Positions 36,078 to 44,235 of a stretch of DNA of 64,000 nt are shown piece by piece. How positions within the stretch are numbered: the first letter of the stretch is position 1; every line of letters begins with the position of its first letter. Below the pieces are notes generated by a model, which saw nothing but the letters and a program-made list of their open reading frames with translations, searched no databases and had not been told where the DNA came from. The stretch is from Prosthecobacter vanneervenii. GTDB lineage: Bacteria; Verrucomicrobiota; Verrucomicrobiia; Verrucomicrobiales; Verrucomicrobiaceae. A program made the translations under genes and the position numbers. The stretch covers positions 1 to 64,000 of the forward strand of contig NZ_JACHIG010000012.1 in assembly GCF_014203095.1 (NCBI RefSeq). The letters run 5' to 3'.

Positions 36078-36518
36078 TCACCGCTCTCCCGCCAGCGTCA
36101 CTGCACCAGTCAGGATGACATTACCCGCATCATCGCGGATTTCCCCGCTCACCTGCCCCAGGGTGTCCAGCACTCCCTGGAGCGTGGCACTGAGATGCAG
36201 GGAATGACCTGGAGTGATGCTGCCCAGGATTTTGATCTGCCGCACGGCCGTGAGGCGGAGATTTTTGAGCACAGGCTCGCCCGGGCGCGTCTGTAGGAGA
36301 ATGCCTCCCAGCTGCGCCAGCGCCTCGATCATGAGCACCCCTGGCATGAGGGGAGCACCCGGAAAGTGCCCTTTGAGAAACTCCTCGTCTCCTTTCAGCC
36401 TCCACAATGCTTTGGCGGACGTACCGGGAATCAGCTCCACAATCTCGTCGATAAAACGAAACTCAGAACCATGTGGCAGGGAGGAAAGCGCTTGAACAAG
36501 CTCGGATGAAGATGTCAT
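36078..36518 (-). CDS. FabZ-like 3-hydroxyacyl-ACP dehydratase
   Basis: The 146-aa hot-dog-fold protein has the FabZ signature: catalytic His in KGHFPGAPLMPGVL and catalytic Glu in MIEALAQLGG. FabZ removes water from 3-hydroxyacyl-ACP in fatty acid synthesis. The sequence is more divergent than a housekeeping FabZ, so a specialised acyl pathway is possible. It is divergent from an acyltransferase gene, their start codons sharing CATG, and its stop directly abuts the histidine-kinase stop. Confidence 0.85.
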   Translation of the reverse strand: MTSSSELVQALSSLPHGSEFRFIDEIVELIPGTSAKALWRLKGDEEFLKGHFPGAPLMPGVLMIEALAQLGGILLQTRPGEPVLKNLRLTAVRQIKILGSITPGHSLHLSATLQGVLDTLGQVSGEIRDDAGNVILTGAVTLAGER

Positions 36519-37350
36519 GCTGAAGTCTCTTATTCACGATTCACCACCAGAGCAATCTCCAAGTCCACGATGCACACCGGCGTCCAAGGCGGGCCGTGCG
36601 CTCATGATCATCTGGATGGTGTTGGTCTTTGTCATCAGCATGAGCTATTGGGCCGTCGGCGGTCTTCTCTTTTTGCTGATGGGCGCGGTGCTGGCACCGA
36701 TCCTCCCTGCGGACAAAACCCGCGCCCTGGGCCATTGGCTGCTGTACTGGGGCTTCCGCGGCTTCCTCGGCATCCTCCGCGTATGCGGCATCTATGAGTG
36801 CGAGTACGTCGGCTTTGAGGCGCTGCAAGGCATCACCGGGGGCCTGATCATCGCCCCCAACCACCCGGCGCTGTGGGATGCGGTCTTCATGCTTTCCAAA
36901 GTGAACGGCCTGCGCTGCATCCTGAAGGACACCCTGATGCACAACCCCTTCCTGCGCGGCGGAGCCAAGCTGGCAGGCTTTATCCCCAACAAACCTGCCC
37001 CCAAAATGCTGCAGATGGCCATCGAGGCGCTGCGCCAGGGGGACAGGCTGCTGCTTTTCCCGGAAGGCACCCGCACCCGCAAGCCTGAACGCCGCATCAA
37101 TATTCTCCAGACCGGCATCGGCATCATCGCCACGCAGTCCAGCGCGCCTGTGTGGCCGGTCTTTATCGAAACTAACAGCGACTACCTGTGCAAAGGCTGG
37201 CCGCTCTGGCGTCTGCCAGACAAAAAGGTCCGCCTGCGCATCACGCTGGGTCAGCCCATCGCCAGCCCGCCGGATGAAAGCGCCGCCGCTTTCAACCAGC
37301 GGCTCTACGAGCTGTTTCAATCGCGACTGGGCAGTGCTTCCAAGGCCTGA
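36517..37350 (+). CDS. PlsC-like 1-acylglycerol-3-phosphate acyltransferase
   Basis: The 277-aa protein has an N-terminal membrane segment (about 30-58) and the acyltransferase blocks: NHPALWD (H-x4-D catalytic motif), the Gly-rich block around RGGAKLAGFIP, and FPEGTRTR (substrate binding). It would acylate lysophosphatidate or a related glycerolipid at the inner membrane. If the ATG at 36517 is used it overlaps the divergent dehydratase start; an ATG at 36604 just before the membrane segment is a plausible alternative. Confidence 0.85.
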   Translation: MLKSLIHDSPPEQSPSPRCTPASKAGRALMIIWMVLVFVISMSYWAVGGLLFLLMGAVLAPILPADKTRALGHWLLYWGFRGFLGILRVCGIYECEYVGFEALQGITGGLIIAPNHPALWDAVFMLSKVNGLRCILKDTLMHNPFLRGGAKLAGFIPNKPAPKMLQMAIEALRQGDRLLLFPEGTRTRKPERRINILQTGIGIIATQSSAPVWPVFIETNSDYLCKGWPLWRLPDKKVRLRITLGQPIASPPDESAAAFNQRLYELFQSRLGSASKA

Positions 37351-37423
37351 TGCCGCCTGAACTCAGGCATGCGAACACTGCGGTGAAATGCGCGCACGTT
37401 CACCACCGTTCCACCCAGCAACG

Positions 37424-38302
37424 ATGAAACGCCTCTGCCTCACACTTCTTCTTTTCGCCTGCTCTCTGAATGCCCAAACCCCGGCTCCAACGGCCAAGCC
37501 AAAAGCCGCCGATGCGGTGGACAAGATGACGGCAGCGCTCAAACCTACGCGCATCCTGCCCTACAAGAAGGTCGGAGACACCGAGCTGCAGCTGCACGTG
37601 TTTGAGCCGGAGGGCTTTAAGCCGGGCGACAGCCGCGCCTGTTTCCTCATCATTCACGGGGGCGGCTGGACGGGCGGCGTGCCACAGCGCATGTACTCCT
37701 TTGCCGCGCATTATGCGAAGAACGGAATGGTGGGGATCAGCATGCAGTACCGTCTGCACAGCAAGAAGACAGGCGTAAGCGTTTTTGACTGCGTGAAGGA
37801 TGCACGCTCCGCGATGCGCTACGTGCGCGGCCATGCGGCGGAGCTGGGCATCGATCCGCAGAAGATCATCGTCAGCGGCGGATCCGCAGGCGGGCATCTG
37901 GCGGCAGCCACGGCCCTCTTTGACAACGTGAACGAAGAAGGTGACGACCTCAAAATCTCACCGACTCCCAACGCCTTGGTGCTGCTCTTTCCCGTGATCG
38001 ACACCTCCAAGGAAGGGTATGGGAATGAAAAAATCGGCGAACGCTGGCAGGAGCTGTCACCACTGCACCATGTGCACCCCGGCCTGCCGCCCACGATCAT
38101 CTTCCACGGTACCGGAGACACCGTCACCCCCTTTGCAGGAGCCAAGGCCTTTCATGAGGCCATGCTGAAAGCGGGCAACCGCTGCGAGCTCGACATCAAT
38201 GAAGGTGGGGCCCACGGCTACCTCATGCGCAGCAAAGAGCTGCACGACGACACCCTGCAGAAGACCGATGTGTTTCTGAAGTCGCTGGGGCTTCTGAACT
38301 GA
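37424..38302 (+). CDS. Exported alpha/beta hydrolase (BD-FAE/HSL-like)
   Basis: The 292-aa protein has a signal peptide (1-17), the oxyanion-hole motif HGGGW, nucleophile elbow VSGGSAGGHLAA, a catalytic Asp in HGTGDTVTP and His in GGAHGYL. This is the hormone-sensitive-lipase/bifunctional-esterase-like group of carbohydrate or short-chain esterases, common in polysaccharide degraders. ATG 37424 was chosen for the signal peptide. Substrate is unknown. Confidence 0.85.
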   Translation: MKRLCLTLLLFACSLNAQTPAPTAKPKAADAVDKMTAALKPTRILPYKKVGDTELQLHVFEPEGFKPGDSRACFLIIHGGGWTGGVPQRMYSFAAHYAKNGMVGISMQYRLHSKKTGVSVFDCVKDARSAMRYVRGHAAELGIDPQKIIVSGGSAGGHLAAATALFDNVNEEGDDLKISPTPNALVLLFPVIDTSKEGYGNEKIGERWQELSPLHHVHPGLPPTIIFHGTGDTVTPFAGAKAFHEAMLKAGNRCELDINEGGAHGYLMRSKELHDDTLQKTDVFLKSLGLLN

Positions 38303-38323
38303 GGCTTTCCCTGCGCTGCCAGC

Positions 38324-38788
38324 TTATTCCTCAATCCATACCTCTGTGCCCGCGGGCACGAGATCAAAGAGCTCGATCATCTCCTGGTTGCGCAGACGCA
38401 CGCAGCCATGGCTTGCTGGGCGGCCGATGGCGTTTTCGTCATTCGTGCCGTGGATGTAGATGTAGCGCTGGTAGGTGTTGGCATTGCGTGGCTCGGTGCC
38501 ATGCAGCCAGAGGATGCGGGTGAGCACAAAGTCGGATTTTGTGTCCATCCCCGGCACCCAGCGCCCGACGGGCTGGCGCGATTTGAAAATGGTGCCGCTC
38601 TCCGCGCCATCGCCATGCTTTTCTTTGACCACAAAGCGGCCCAACGGTGTCTTGTTGCTGCCTTCCGTAAAGCCGATGCCAAATTTCGATGTGCTGCACG
38701 GCCATTCGCGCACGAGCTTCATGCCATCATACAAACGCAGCCGCTGCGTACCGATGCTGACTTCGAGGCGTGGGGAGGCGAGATTCAT
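38324..38788 (-). CDS. L,D-transpeptidase (YkuD domain), no signal peptide seen
   Basis: The 154-aa protein is almost entirely a YkuD domain with the active-site signature HGTN...RPASHGCVRL (catalytic His and Cys). YkuD enzymes make 3-3 crosslinks in peptidoglycan or attach proteins to it. No clear export signal is present (start MNLASPRLEVSIGTQRLRL), so either a cryptic export route or a longer start is needed. It is convergent with the hydrolase gene. Confidence 0.85.
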   Translation of the reverse strand: MNLASPRLEVSIGTQRLRLYDGMKLVREWPCSTSKFGIGFTEGSNKTPLGRFVVKEKHGDGAESGTIFKSRQPVGRWVPGMDTKSDFVLTRILWLHGTEPRNANTYQRYIYIHGTNDENAIGRPASHGCVRLRNQEMIELFDLVPAGTEVWIEE

Positions 38789-38885
38789 GGCGATAAAGCA
38801 TGATTCCTTAGCATACGTATGACTGCACGCGAGAACTGCGCCGGTGAACGACTGGCGCGCCTGTTTGAAAAAGCATTTGACGAAT

Positions 38886-38901
38886 TAGACTGGTCGGTCT
38901 A
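38886..38901. promoter_or_regulatory. Palindromic TetR operator O1
   Basis: TAGACTGGTCGGTCTA is a near-perfect palindrome, extended on both sides by AAT/ATT (38883-38904). It lies 14 bp before the tetR-like ATG and the same motif recurs before the thioredoxin gene, so it is the likely regulator binding site. Confidence 0.75.
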
Positions 38902-38915
38902 ATTATTCCATCATC

Positions 38916-39503
38916 ATGAGCGACCGAACGACCAAAGAACGCATTCTCGACGCAGCCGAAGGGCTGATGCTCGAGAAGAGCTTTCATTCGGTCGGGCTGA
39001 ACGAGATCCTGGAAGCCGTGAAGGTGCCCAAGGGCTCGTTTTACCACCACTTCAAGTCCAAGGAGCAGTTTGGCGTGGAGCTGTTGAAGCATTACGTGTC
39101 AGATGCCAATGCCTACAAAAGGCAGATGCTGCTCTCTCCCACGCCCGAGCCGGACCCGCTGCGCAGGCTGCTGAGCATGTGCGAGGGAACGATCTGCCGC
39201 GTGCTGGAAACGAAGGGGAAATGCCCCTGTCTGGTGCTCAAGTTGGCGGCTGAAGTCTCTGACATGAGCGAGCCGATGCGTGAGGTGCTGGCCGAGGGAA
39301 ACCGCGAGGCCATCGCCATTCTGGAGCAGGTGCTGCAGGAGTGCCTCGAGAAGGGCAAGATCGCCAAATCCATCCGTCCTGCCGAGATGGCCCGCATCAT
39401 TCACGACCTGTGGAATGGGGCCATGCAGCGCTCAATCGTGTGCCGTGACGTCTCCCCGCCGCGCGAGGCGCTGGATTTTATTCGCACACTTCTCGCGGCC
39501 TGA
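38916..39503 (+). CDS. TetR-family regulator, NemR-like
   Basis: The 195-aa protein has a TetR N-terminal helix-turn-helix (about 8-55; SVGLNEILEAVKVPKGSFYHHF) and a C-terminal ligand domain with KGKCPCLVLKLAAEVSDMSEPMR. That segment resembles NemR/AcuR-type regulators, in which a cysteine senses electrophiles. Palindromes of the same type lie before this gene and before the next operon, so it probably represses both. Cysteine sensing here is inferred from the CPC motif. Confidence 0.88.
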   Translation: MSDRTTKERILDAAEGLMLEKSFHSVGLNEILEAVKVPKGSFYHHFKSKEQFGVELLKHYVSDANAYKRQMLLSPTPEPDPLRRLLSMCEGTICRVLETKGKCPCLVLKLAAEVSDMSEPMREVLAEGNREAIAILEQVLQECLEKGKIAKSIRPAEMARIIHDLWNGAMQRSIVCRDVSPPREALDFIRTLLAA

Positions 39504-39522
39504 TTTTCTTTTTAGCCGTAAA

Positions 39523-39538
39523 TAAACCGACTGGTCTA
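39523..39538. promoter_or_regulatory. TetR operator O2 before the thioredoxin operon
   Basis: TAAACCGACTGGTCTA has the TA-ACC/GGT-TA palindrome of O1 with mismatches. It ends 21 bp before the thioredoxin ATG, a position suited to blocking transcription. Confidence 0.7.
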
Positions 39539-39559
39539 ATCTAAACCCAAACACATCCT

Positions 39560-39874
39560 ATGCAACCCATCGCCCTCACCTCTGAAACTTTTGATGCCAC
39601 GCTCTCCGGCACCGACCAGCCCGTCCTCGTGGACTTCTGGGCGGAATGGTGCGGCCCCTGCAAAATGATGGCTCCCATCCTCGACCAGCTGGCCAGCGAA
39701 CAGGAAGGTCGCGCCACCATCGCCAAGGTGGACATCGACGCCTACCCCGACCTGCAGGCCCGCTTTGGCATCCGCGCCATCCCGACCCTGATCGTCTTCA
39801 AGAACGGCCAGCCCGTGAACACGATCACCGGCGTGAAGAGCAAGGGCTTCCTCGAAACCGCACTGGCTGCCTGA
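39560..39874 (+). CDS. trxA: Thioredoxin
   Basis: The 104-aa protein has the full thioredoxin fold with active site WCGPC and the cis-Pro loop RAIPTLIVFKNG. It reduces disulfides in the cytoplasm. It is the first gene of a three-gene unit behind the O2 palindrome, so it is probably an inducible, stress-linked thioredoxin and not the sole housekeeping one. Confidence 0.93.
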   Translation: MQPIALTSETFDATLSGTDQPVLVDFWAEWCGPCKMMAPILDQLASEQEGRATIAKVDIDAYPDLQARFGIRAIPTLIVFKNGQPVNTITGVKSKGFLETALAA

Positions 39875-39907
39875 TTTTTCCCCGAAAACCCAAACAACCC
39901 CCCCTCC

Positions 39908-40351
39908 ATGTCCATCGACCTGACCCAACGCCCCCCGCGCAGTCCCCGTGTCCGCCTCGGCGGTTATGTCATCCTGCCCCGCCTGCTCGACAAATGCCGC
40001 GCCGAGATCGCCGGCAAGAACGGCGAGTACCATTACAACTGCCCGATGGATCAGCGCTTTCTGAGCTTCACGGGCATCGACCCTGAAGCACTGAAGGCCG
40101 AGGCCGCCAAGGGCCTGGGAGACGCTGATATGTTCTCCTGGATCGAGAAGACCGCGCTGCACAAACGCAGCGACTATGAGATCGCCCACTGGAGCGAATA
40201 CCGCGAAAACGCCGTGCCGTCCGACAACGAGAGCCGCGAGTACATCAGCGCGCAGATCGCCAAGGCGGGCGGTGCGGCACGCGAAGACATCGGCACGTGG
40301 TTCGATTTCCTCGATTTCGACGACTACGTCTCCTTCGGCGGCAAAGCCTGA
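39908..40351 (+). CDS. DUF5069 family protein
   Basis: The 147-aa protein starts LTQRPPRSPRVRLGGYVILPRLLDKCRA, the typical beginning of DUF5069 proteins. It has a charged helical middle and ends FDFLDFDDYVSF. Family function is unknown. It lies 33 bp after the thioredoxin gene and 49 bp before the SDR gene. Confidence 0.85.
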   Translation: MSIDLTQRPPRSPRVRLGGYVILPRLLDKCRAEIAGKNGEYHYNCPMDQRFLSFTGIDPEALKAEAAKGLGDADMFSWIEKTALHKRSDYEIAHWSEYRENAVPSDNESREYISAQIAKAGGAAREDIGTWFDFLDFDDYVSFGGKA

Positions 40352-40400
40352 GTTCATCCCCCTGCAATCCCACACTCTCAAAACACACCCATTCAACAAT

Positions 40401-41159
40401 ATGCAAACCTCATTCCAAAACAAAGTCGTCCTCATCACCGGAGCCACCAGCGGCATTGGCAAAACCAGCGCACTCGCCTTCGCCAAAGCCGGGGCCAAGG
40501 TCGTCGTCAGCGGCCGTCGTGAAACCGAAGGCCAGGCGGTCGTGGCCGAAATCAAAGCCTCAGGCGGCGAGGCCAGCTTTGTGAAAGCCGACGTGGCCGT
40601 GGAGGCCGATGTGGCCGCGCTCGTGGCCAAAACTGTGGCCACGTATGGCCGCATCGATGTGGCATTCAACAATGCCGGCATCGAATCCACCGGCCACATC
40701 CCGGATGTGACCGAGGCCGATTACCGCCGTGTTTTTGACATCAATGTGTGGGGAGTGCTTTCTTCCATGAAGCATGAGATTCCTGTGATGCTGAAGCAGG
40801 GCGGCGGCGTCATCATCAACACCAGCAGCGTGGCCGGACACATCGGCATGGGCGGCGTCGGCGTCTATGTGGCGAGCAAGCATGCCGTGGAGGGACTCAC
40901 CAAATCCGCTGCGATGGAATATGCAAAGCAAGGCATCCGTGTGAACGCGGTGGCACCTGCTGCCATCGAGACCGAGATGTTTGACCGCTTCACTGGCGGC
41001 AATGAAGATGCGCTCAATTACATGCGCAATCTGCATCCTGTGGGTCGCGTGGGGCGGTCGGAGGAGATTGCCAATCCGGTGCTCTTCCTGGCCAGCGATG
41101 CGGCTTCCTTCATCACCGGCATCTCGCTGAATGTGGACGGTGGCTTCCTGGCACAGTAA
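40401..41159 (+). CDS. Short-chain dehydrogenase/reductase
   Basis: The 252-aa enzyme has the classical SDR motifs: TGATSGIG cofactor loop (about 13-20), NNAG (about 90-93), catalytic Ser in NTSSVAG, and YVASK with Tyr and Lys. The SGRRE segment after the second strand suggests NADP(H) preference. It probably reduces an aldehyde or ketone. As the last gene of the putative TetR-controlled operon it could detoxify the inducer. Confidence 0.9.
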   Translation: MQTSFQNKVVLITGATSGIGKTSALAFAKAGAKVVVSGRRETEGQAVVAEIKASGGEASFVKADVAVEADVAALVAKTVATYGRIDVAFNNAGIESTGHIPDVTEADYRRVFDINVWGVLSSMKHEIPVMLKQGGGVIINTSSVAGHIGMGGVGVYVASKHAVEGLTKSAAMEYAKQGIRVNAVAPAAIETEMFDRFTGGNEDALNYMRNLHPVGRVGRSEEIANPVLFLASDAASFITGISLNVDGGFLAQ

Positions 41160-41174
41160 CCTCCATTCTCTCGC

Positions 41175-41211
41175 GCCCGCGCTTTGCCTGACAGCAGAGC
41201 GCGGGCTTTTT
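41175..41211 (+). terminator. Terminator of the thioredoxin-SDR operon
   Basis: GCCCGCGCT (41175-41183) pairs with AGCGCGGGC (41198-41206) and is followed by TTTTT. It lies just after the SDR stop. Confidence 0.9.
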
Positions 41212-41226
41212 GGTAGTTGCGCCCGA

Positions 41227-41826
41227 TCAGCCTTGAATGGTCGCTCCTGCAGCCTTCATCTCACCAATAGCACTCGCGACATCGCCGGGCTGCAAGTTCA
41301 CTCCACGACAGGCAGATTCGATCAGATTCACCTGGAAGCCTTCTTTGAGCGCATCCAGTACGGTGAACTTCACGCAGTAGTCCGTCGCGACTCCGGCGAT
41401 GCTGAGCTCGGTGACGCCCTGGGCTTTCAGCCACTCTCCCATGCCGGTGGAGGCACGATGGCCGTTGTCGTAAAAGCCGCTGTAGCTGTCGATGCGCTGA
41501 TTCATGCCCTTGGTGAAAACACGGGTGATGCGTCGTGTGTCGAGGCCAGGAGCAAAGAGCGCACCGCCGGTGTTTTGCACGCAGTGCACGGGCCACAGTG
41601 TCTGCGGCAGGCTGTCGAGGTCGATTTGTTCGAAGACATTCCGGCCAGGGTGATTTGCGGCGAAGCTACCGTGCTCTGCCGGATGCCAGTCCTGAGTGGC
41701 GACGACCAGCTCATACTGCGGCATGAGGCCATTCACGATGGGGATGATTTCATCGCCCCCTGATACGGCCAGCGCACCACCGGGCATGAAGTCGTTTTGG
41801 ATGTCGATGAGGAGGAGCGTTTTCAT
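41227..41826 (-). CDS. pncA: Nicotinamidase
   Basis: The 199-aa isochorismatase-fold enzyme deamidates nicotinamide to nicotinate. The triad is visible as D8 (IDIQNDF), K106 (TKGMNQ) and C151 (ATDYCVKFT), with metal ligands in ATQDWHPAEHGSF (D46, H48). It is the last gene of the 12-gene NAD/ADP-ribose operon and overlaps the endonuclease V gene by 4 bp. Its role fits reuse of nicotinamide released by NAD-consuming enzymes. Confidence 0.95.
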   Translation of the reverse strand: MKTLLLIDIQNDFMPGGALAVSGGDEIIPIVNGLMPQYELVVATQDWHPAEHGSFAANHPGRNVFEQIDLDSLPQTLWPVHCVQNTGGALFAPGLDTRRITRVFTKGMNQRIDSYSGFYDNGHRASTGMGEWLKAQGVTELSIAGVATDYCVKFTVLDALKEGFQVNLIESACRGVNLQPGDVASAIGEMKAAGATIQG

Positions 41827-42362
41827 ATGGGGGGATTGTCAGGGGATGCGGCTGGCGCGCCACTGCGGCAGAGGTGGTCGACGAGCTTCAGCAAGGTGGG
41901 CAGACGAAACGCGCCGTGCATGGACTCGATGTGGCGTGCGGCCTCCTGCTGATCCATGCCGATGGCGGTGACAAAGAGGGGCTTCAGGCTCTCGCCACGG
42001 AAGACATGCGCTGCGTGGCGAGACTGGTCGAAGGACGTCTTTGCCACGCCGATCACCGGGATTCCTATGGCTTCATGCAGATGCCAGCCGAGGCCGGGCT
42101 CTCCGGGCCGGAGCCAGACATGGCCGTCGATGACAATCATGGAAGGCTGCTGCGGCAACTGCTTCAAGACGGCCAGTACACATGGCAGCTCCCTGCGGTA
42201 AAACTGCCCGGGCTGATAATCGGCCACTTGTGGGATATCGCAGAGGTACTGCGCACAGGCCTGCTCGTCCGCCCAGTCTGCAAACTGGATGGCGGCGGCC
42301 GTGGCTCCGTGGTCGTGGTAGCACACATCCACAGCAGTGATTAAGGCGTGGGAGACATTCAC
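41823..42362 (-). CDS. nfi: Endonuclease V
   Basis: The 179-aa protein shows the endonuclease V catalytic set: D12 (AVDV), E58 (YRRELP), D79 ([10 protein letters not shown]) and K108 (IGVAKT), with Y49 at the wedge position. The gaps of 46, 21 and 29 residues match those I know for the Thermotoga maritima enzyme. The family cleaves nucleic acid 3' to (deoxy)inosine. The protein is shorter than E. coli Nfi and divergent in sequence. It overlaps pncB and pncA by 4 bp on each side, so it is locked into the NAD operon, which is unusual. Confidence 0.82.
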   Translation of the reverse strand: MNVSHALITAVDVCYHDHGATAAAIQFADWADEQACAQYLCDIPQVADYQPGQFYRRELPCVLAVLKQLPQQPSMIVIDGHVWLRPGEPGLGWHLHEAIGIPVIGVAKTSFDQSRHAAHVFRGESLKPLFVTAIGMDQQEAARHIESMHGAFRLPTLLKLVDHLCRSGAPAASPDNPPI

Positions 42363-43798
42363 GATTTCGCTTTTTGAATGAGCTGCAGTTTCCGCTCATG
42401 CAATGTTCTTTCCACCCCGGCTGGATAAGCGTGCGGATGCTGAAGACGCTTCACGGTGGCGTGCAGATGCGTGAGCTGCTGGCGGCAGCGGTCCTGGATT
42501 TGCGGGAGCGTGGGCAGCGCGGCCACGAGTTTTCCACCTTTAAAAACCGGCTGCAACAGATCTTCATGCGAGCTCCCCGCTTCGATGACCTTGCTGCGCG
42601 TGGGATCGGTGGGATGCATGATCTCCACGGGCTCTGCGCAGCCGTGCTCCTCATCATAGATGGCATCGCCTCGGAATTCGCCGTTCAGGATAAAGCGCCG
42701 CACCTGCTGGATGCCGGGATTGCTCACCTTGACCGCATTTTCGCTGAGCTTGATCTTGGGCTCCCATTCTCCGGCTTCATTGCGGATGGCGCCTAGCTTG
42801 TACACACCGCCGAGCGCGGGTTGTGCACCGCCGGTGACCATTTGCGTGCCCACGCCCCAGACGCTGATTTTTGCGCCCTGGTGCTTGAGGCTTTCGATGA
42901 GGTTCTCGTCGAGGTCGTTGCTGGCCACGATAAAGGCGTTGGGGAAACCACCTTCGTCCAAAATACGACGAGCCTCGATGCTGAGCCAGGCGAGATCGCC
43001 TGAGTCGAGGCGGACACCGTTGAGCTCATGCCCGCGTGCGCGCAGTCGTTTGCCCACCTCCACCGCATGGCGCACGCCTTCGAGGGTGTCGTAGGTGTCC
43101 ACGAGGAAGACGCAGTTGTTGGGCAGGGCCTCGGCGTAGGCATCGAAGGCCTCCAGCTCCGTCTCAAACGACATCACCCACGAGTGCGCATGCGTACCGC
43201 GCACGGGAATGCCGTGGGTCATTCCCGCGAGGACATTCGATGTGGCTGAGCAGCCGCCGATGAAGGCCGCGCGGCTGGCCATCACAGCGCCCTCCGGCCC
43301 CTGCGCACGCCGCAGGCCAAACTCCAGCACCTGCTCTCCCTGCGCCGCCAGGCACACGCGCGCCGACTTGGTGGCGATGAGCGTCTGGAAGTTGATCATA
43401 TTAAGCAGCGCCGTCTCCGCCAACTGCGCCTGCACCAGCGGACCGCGAATGCGCAGCAGCGGCTCATGTGGGAAAACAACGGTGCCTTCTGGAATGGCAT
43501 CCACATCGCAACGCCATTCGAGCGTGCCGAGGTAGTCGAGAAAGCCGCGATCAAAGAGCGGCTTCCCATCCCGCCCCGGCAGCGTGGCCAGATACTCCAG
43601 CTCCGCCGTGCTGAAGCGAAATCCCTGCAGCCACTTCACCACATCTCCAAGTCCTGCCGCGATGGCATAGCCGCTCGAAAACGGCAGCTTTCGGAAAAAC
43701 AAATGAAACACCGCCTCCTGCTCCGCCTTGCCGCATTTCCAGTATCCGGCGGCCATGGTGAGTTGGTAAAGATCTGTGAGGAGAGGGCTGGTGGTCAT
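42359..43798 (-). CDS. pncB: Nicotinate phosphoribosyltransferase
   Basis: The 479-aa enzyme makes nicotinate mononucleotide from nicotinate and PRPP. It has the N-terminal [14 protein letters not shown] signature, [12 protein letters not shown] (PRPP-site region), [11 protein letters not shown] with the phosphorylatable His, and [12 protein letters not shown]. Length fits the bacterial long form. Together with pncA it forms a two-step nicotinamide salvage route. It lies 11 bp after the small membrane-protein gene. Confidence 0.96.
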   Translation of the reverse strand: MTTSPLLTDLYQLTMAAGYWKCGKAEQEAVFHLFFRKLPFSSGYAIAAGLGDVVKWLQGFRFSTAELEYLATLPGRDGKPLFDRGFLDYLGTLEWRCDVDAIPEGTVVFPHEPLLRIRGPLVQAQLAETALLNMINFQTLIATKSARVCLAAQGEQVLEFGLRRAQGPEGAVMASRAAFIGGCSATSNVLAGMTHGIPVRGTHAHSWVMSFETELEAFDAYAEALPNNCVFLVDTYDTLEGVRHAVEVGKRLRARGHELNGVRLDSGDLAWLSIEARRILDEGGFPNAFIVASNDLDENLIESLKHQGAKISVWGVGTQMVTGGAQPALGGVYKLGAIRNEAGEWEPKIKLSENAVKVSNPGIQQVRRFILNGEFRGDAIYDEEHGCAEPVEIMHPTDPTRSKVIEAGSSHEDLLQPVFKGGKLVAALPTLPQIQDRCRQQLTHLHATVKRLQHPHAYPAGVERTLHERKLQLIQKAKS

Positions 43799-43809
43799 TG
43801 GGGGAGTGA

Positions 43810-44208
43810 TTAAAGGCTGTCGTTGAGGTAGTCAGCAAGACGCGGATTGATCCGGCGTGCGAAAATTCCGTGATACCACGGCGATCGCATCTGCAATGCA
43901 ATCACCAGGATCGTCACCGGAGCCTGCCAAAGTAGCGACGGTGCAGGATCAAATACCTCCATGAGAAAATGCACCGCCACATTGAGCACAAACACCAGCG
44001 CCCACAGCAGCTCCAGCCGCCGCCAGACAAGGAAGACATTGCAGAACAAGAAGAAGTGCCCAACAGCAGCCGGAACCACCCACCAGAGCGCAAAATCCTT
44101 GCCCACCAGCCACCAGGTCAATCCTGCGGCAAGTAGAAGCACGCATGCGTCGCTCATGGAAAAGCGGAAGCCGTGATGACGCCGTGCTGTTTGATGGTTG
44201 GGTGTCAT
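43810..44208 (-). CDS. Small hypothetical membrane protein
   Basis: The 132-aa product has three to four predicted membrane segments (about 20-35, 42-60, 66-84 and 92-107) and a basic, Arg-rich C-terminal end. No family was recognised; it does not look like PnuC. The likely start is ATG 44208 or ATG 44157. It sits inside the NAD/ADP-ribose operon between the PARG-like gene and pncB. Confidence 0.6.
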   Translation of the reverse strand: MTPNHQTARRHHGFRFSMSDACVLLLAAGLTWWLVGKDFALWWVVPAAVGHFFLFCNVFLVWRRLELLWALVFVLNVAVHFLMEVFDPAPSLLWQAPVTILVIALQMRSPWYHGIFARRINPRLADYLNDSL

Positions 44209-44235
44209 GATGGCAAATGTCGTGTCTATTAAATT

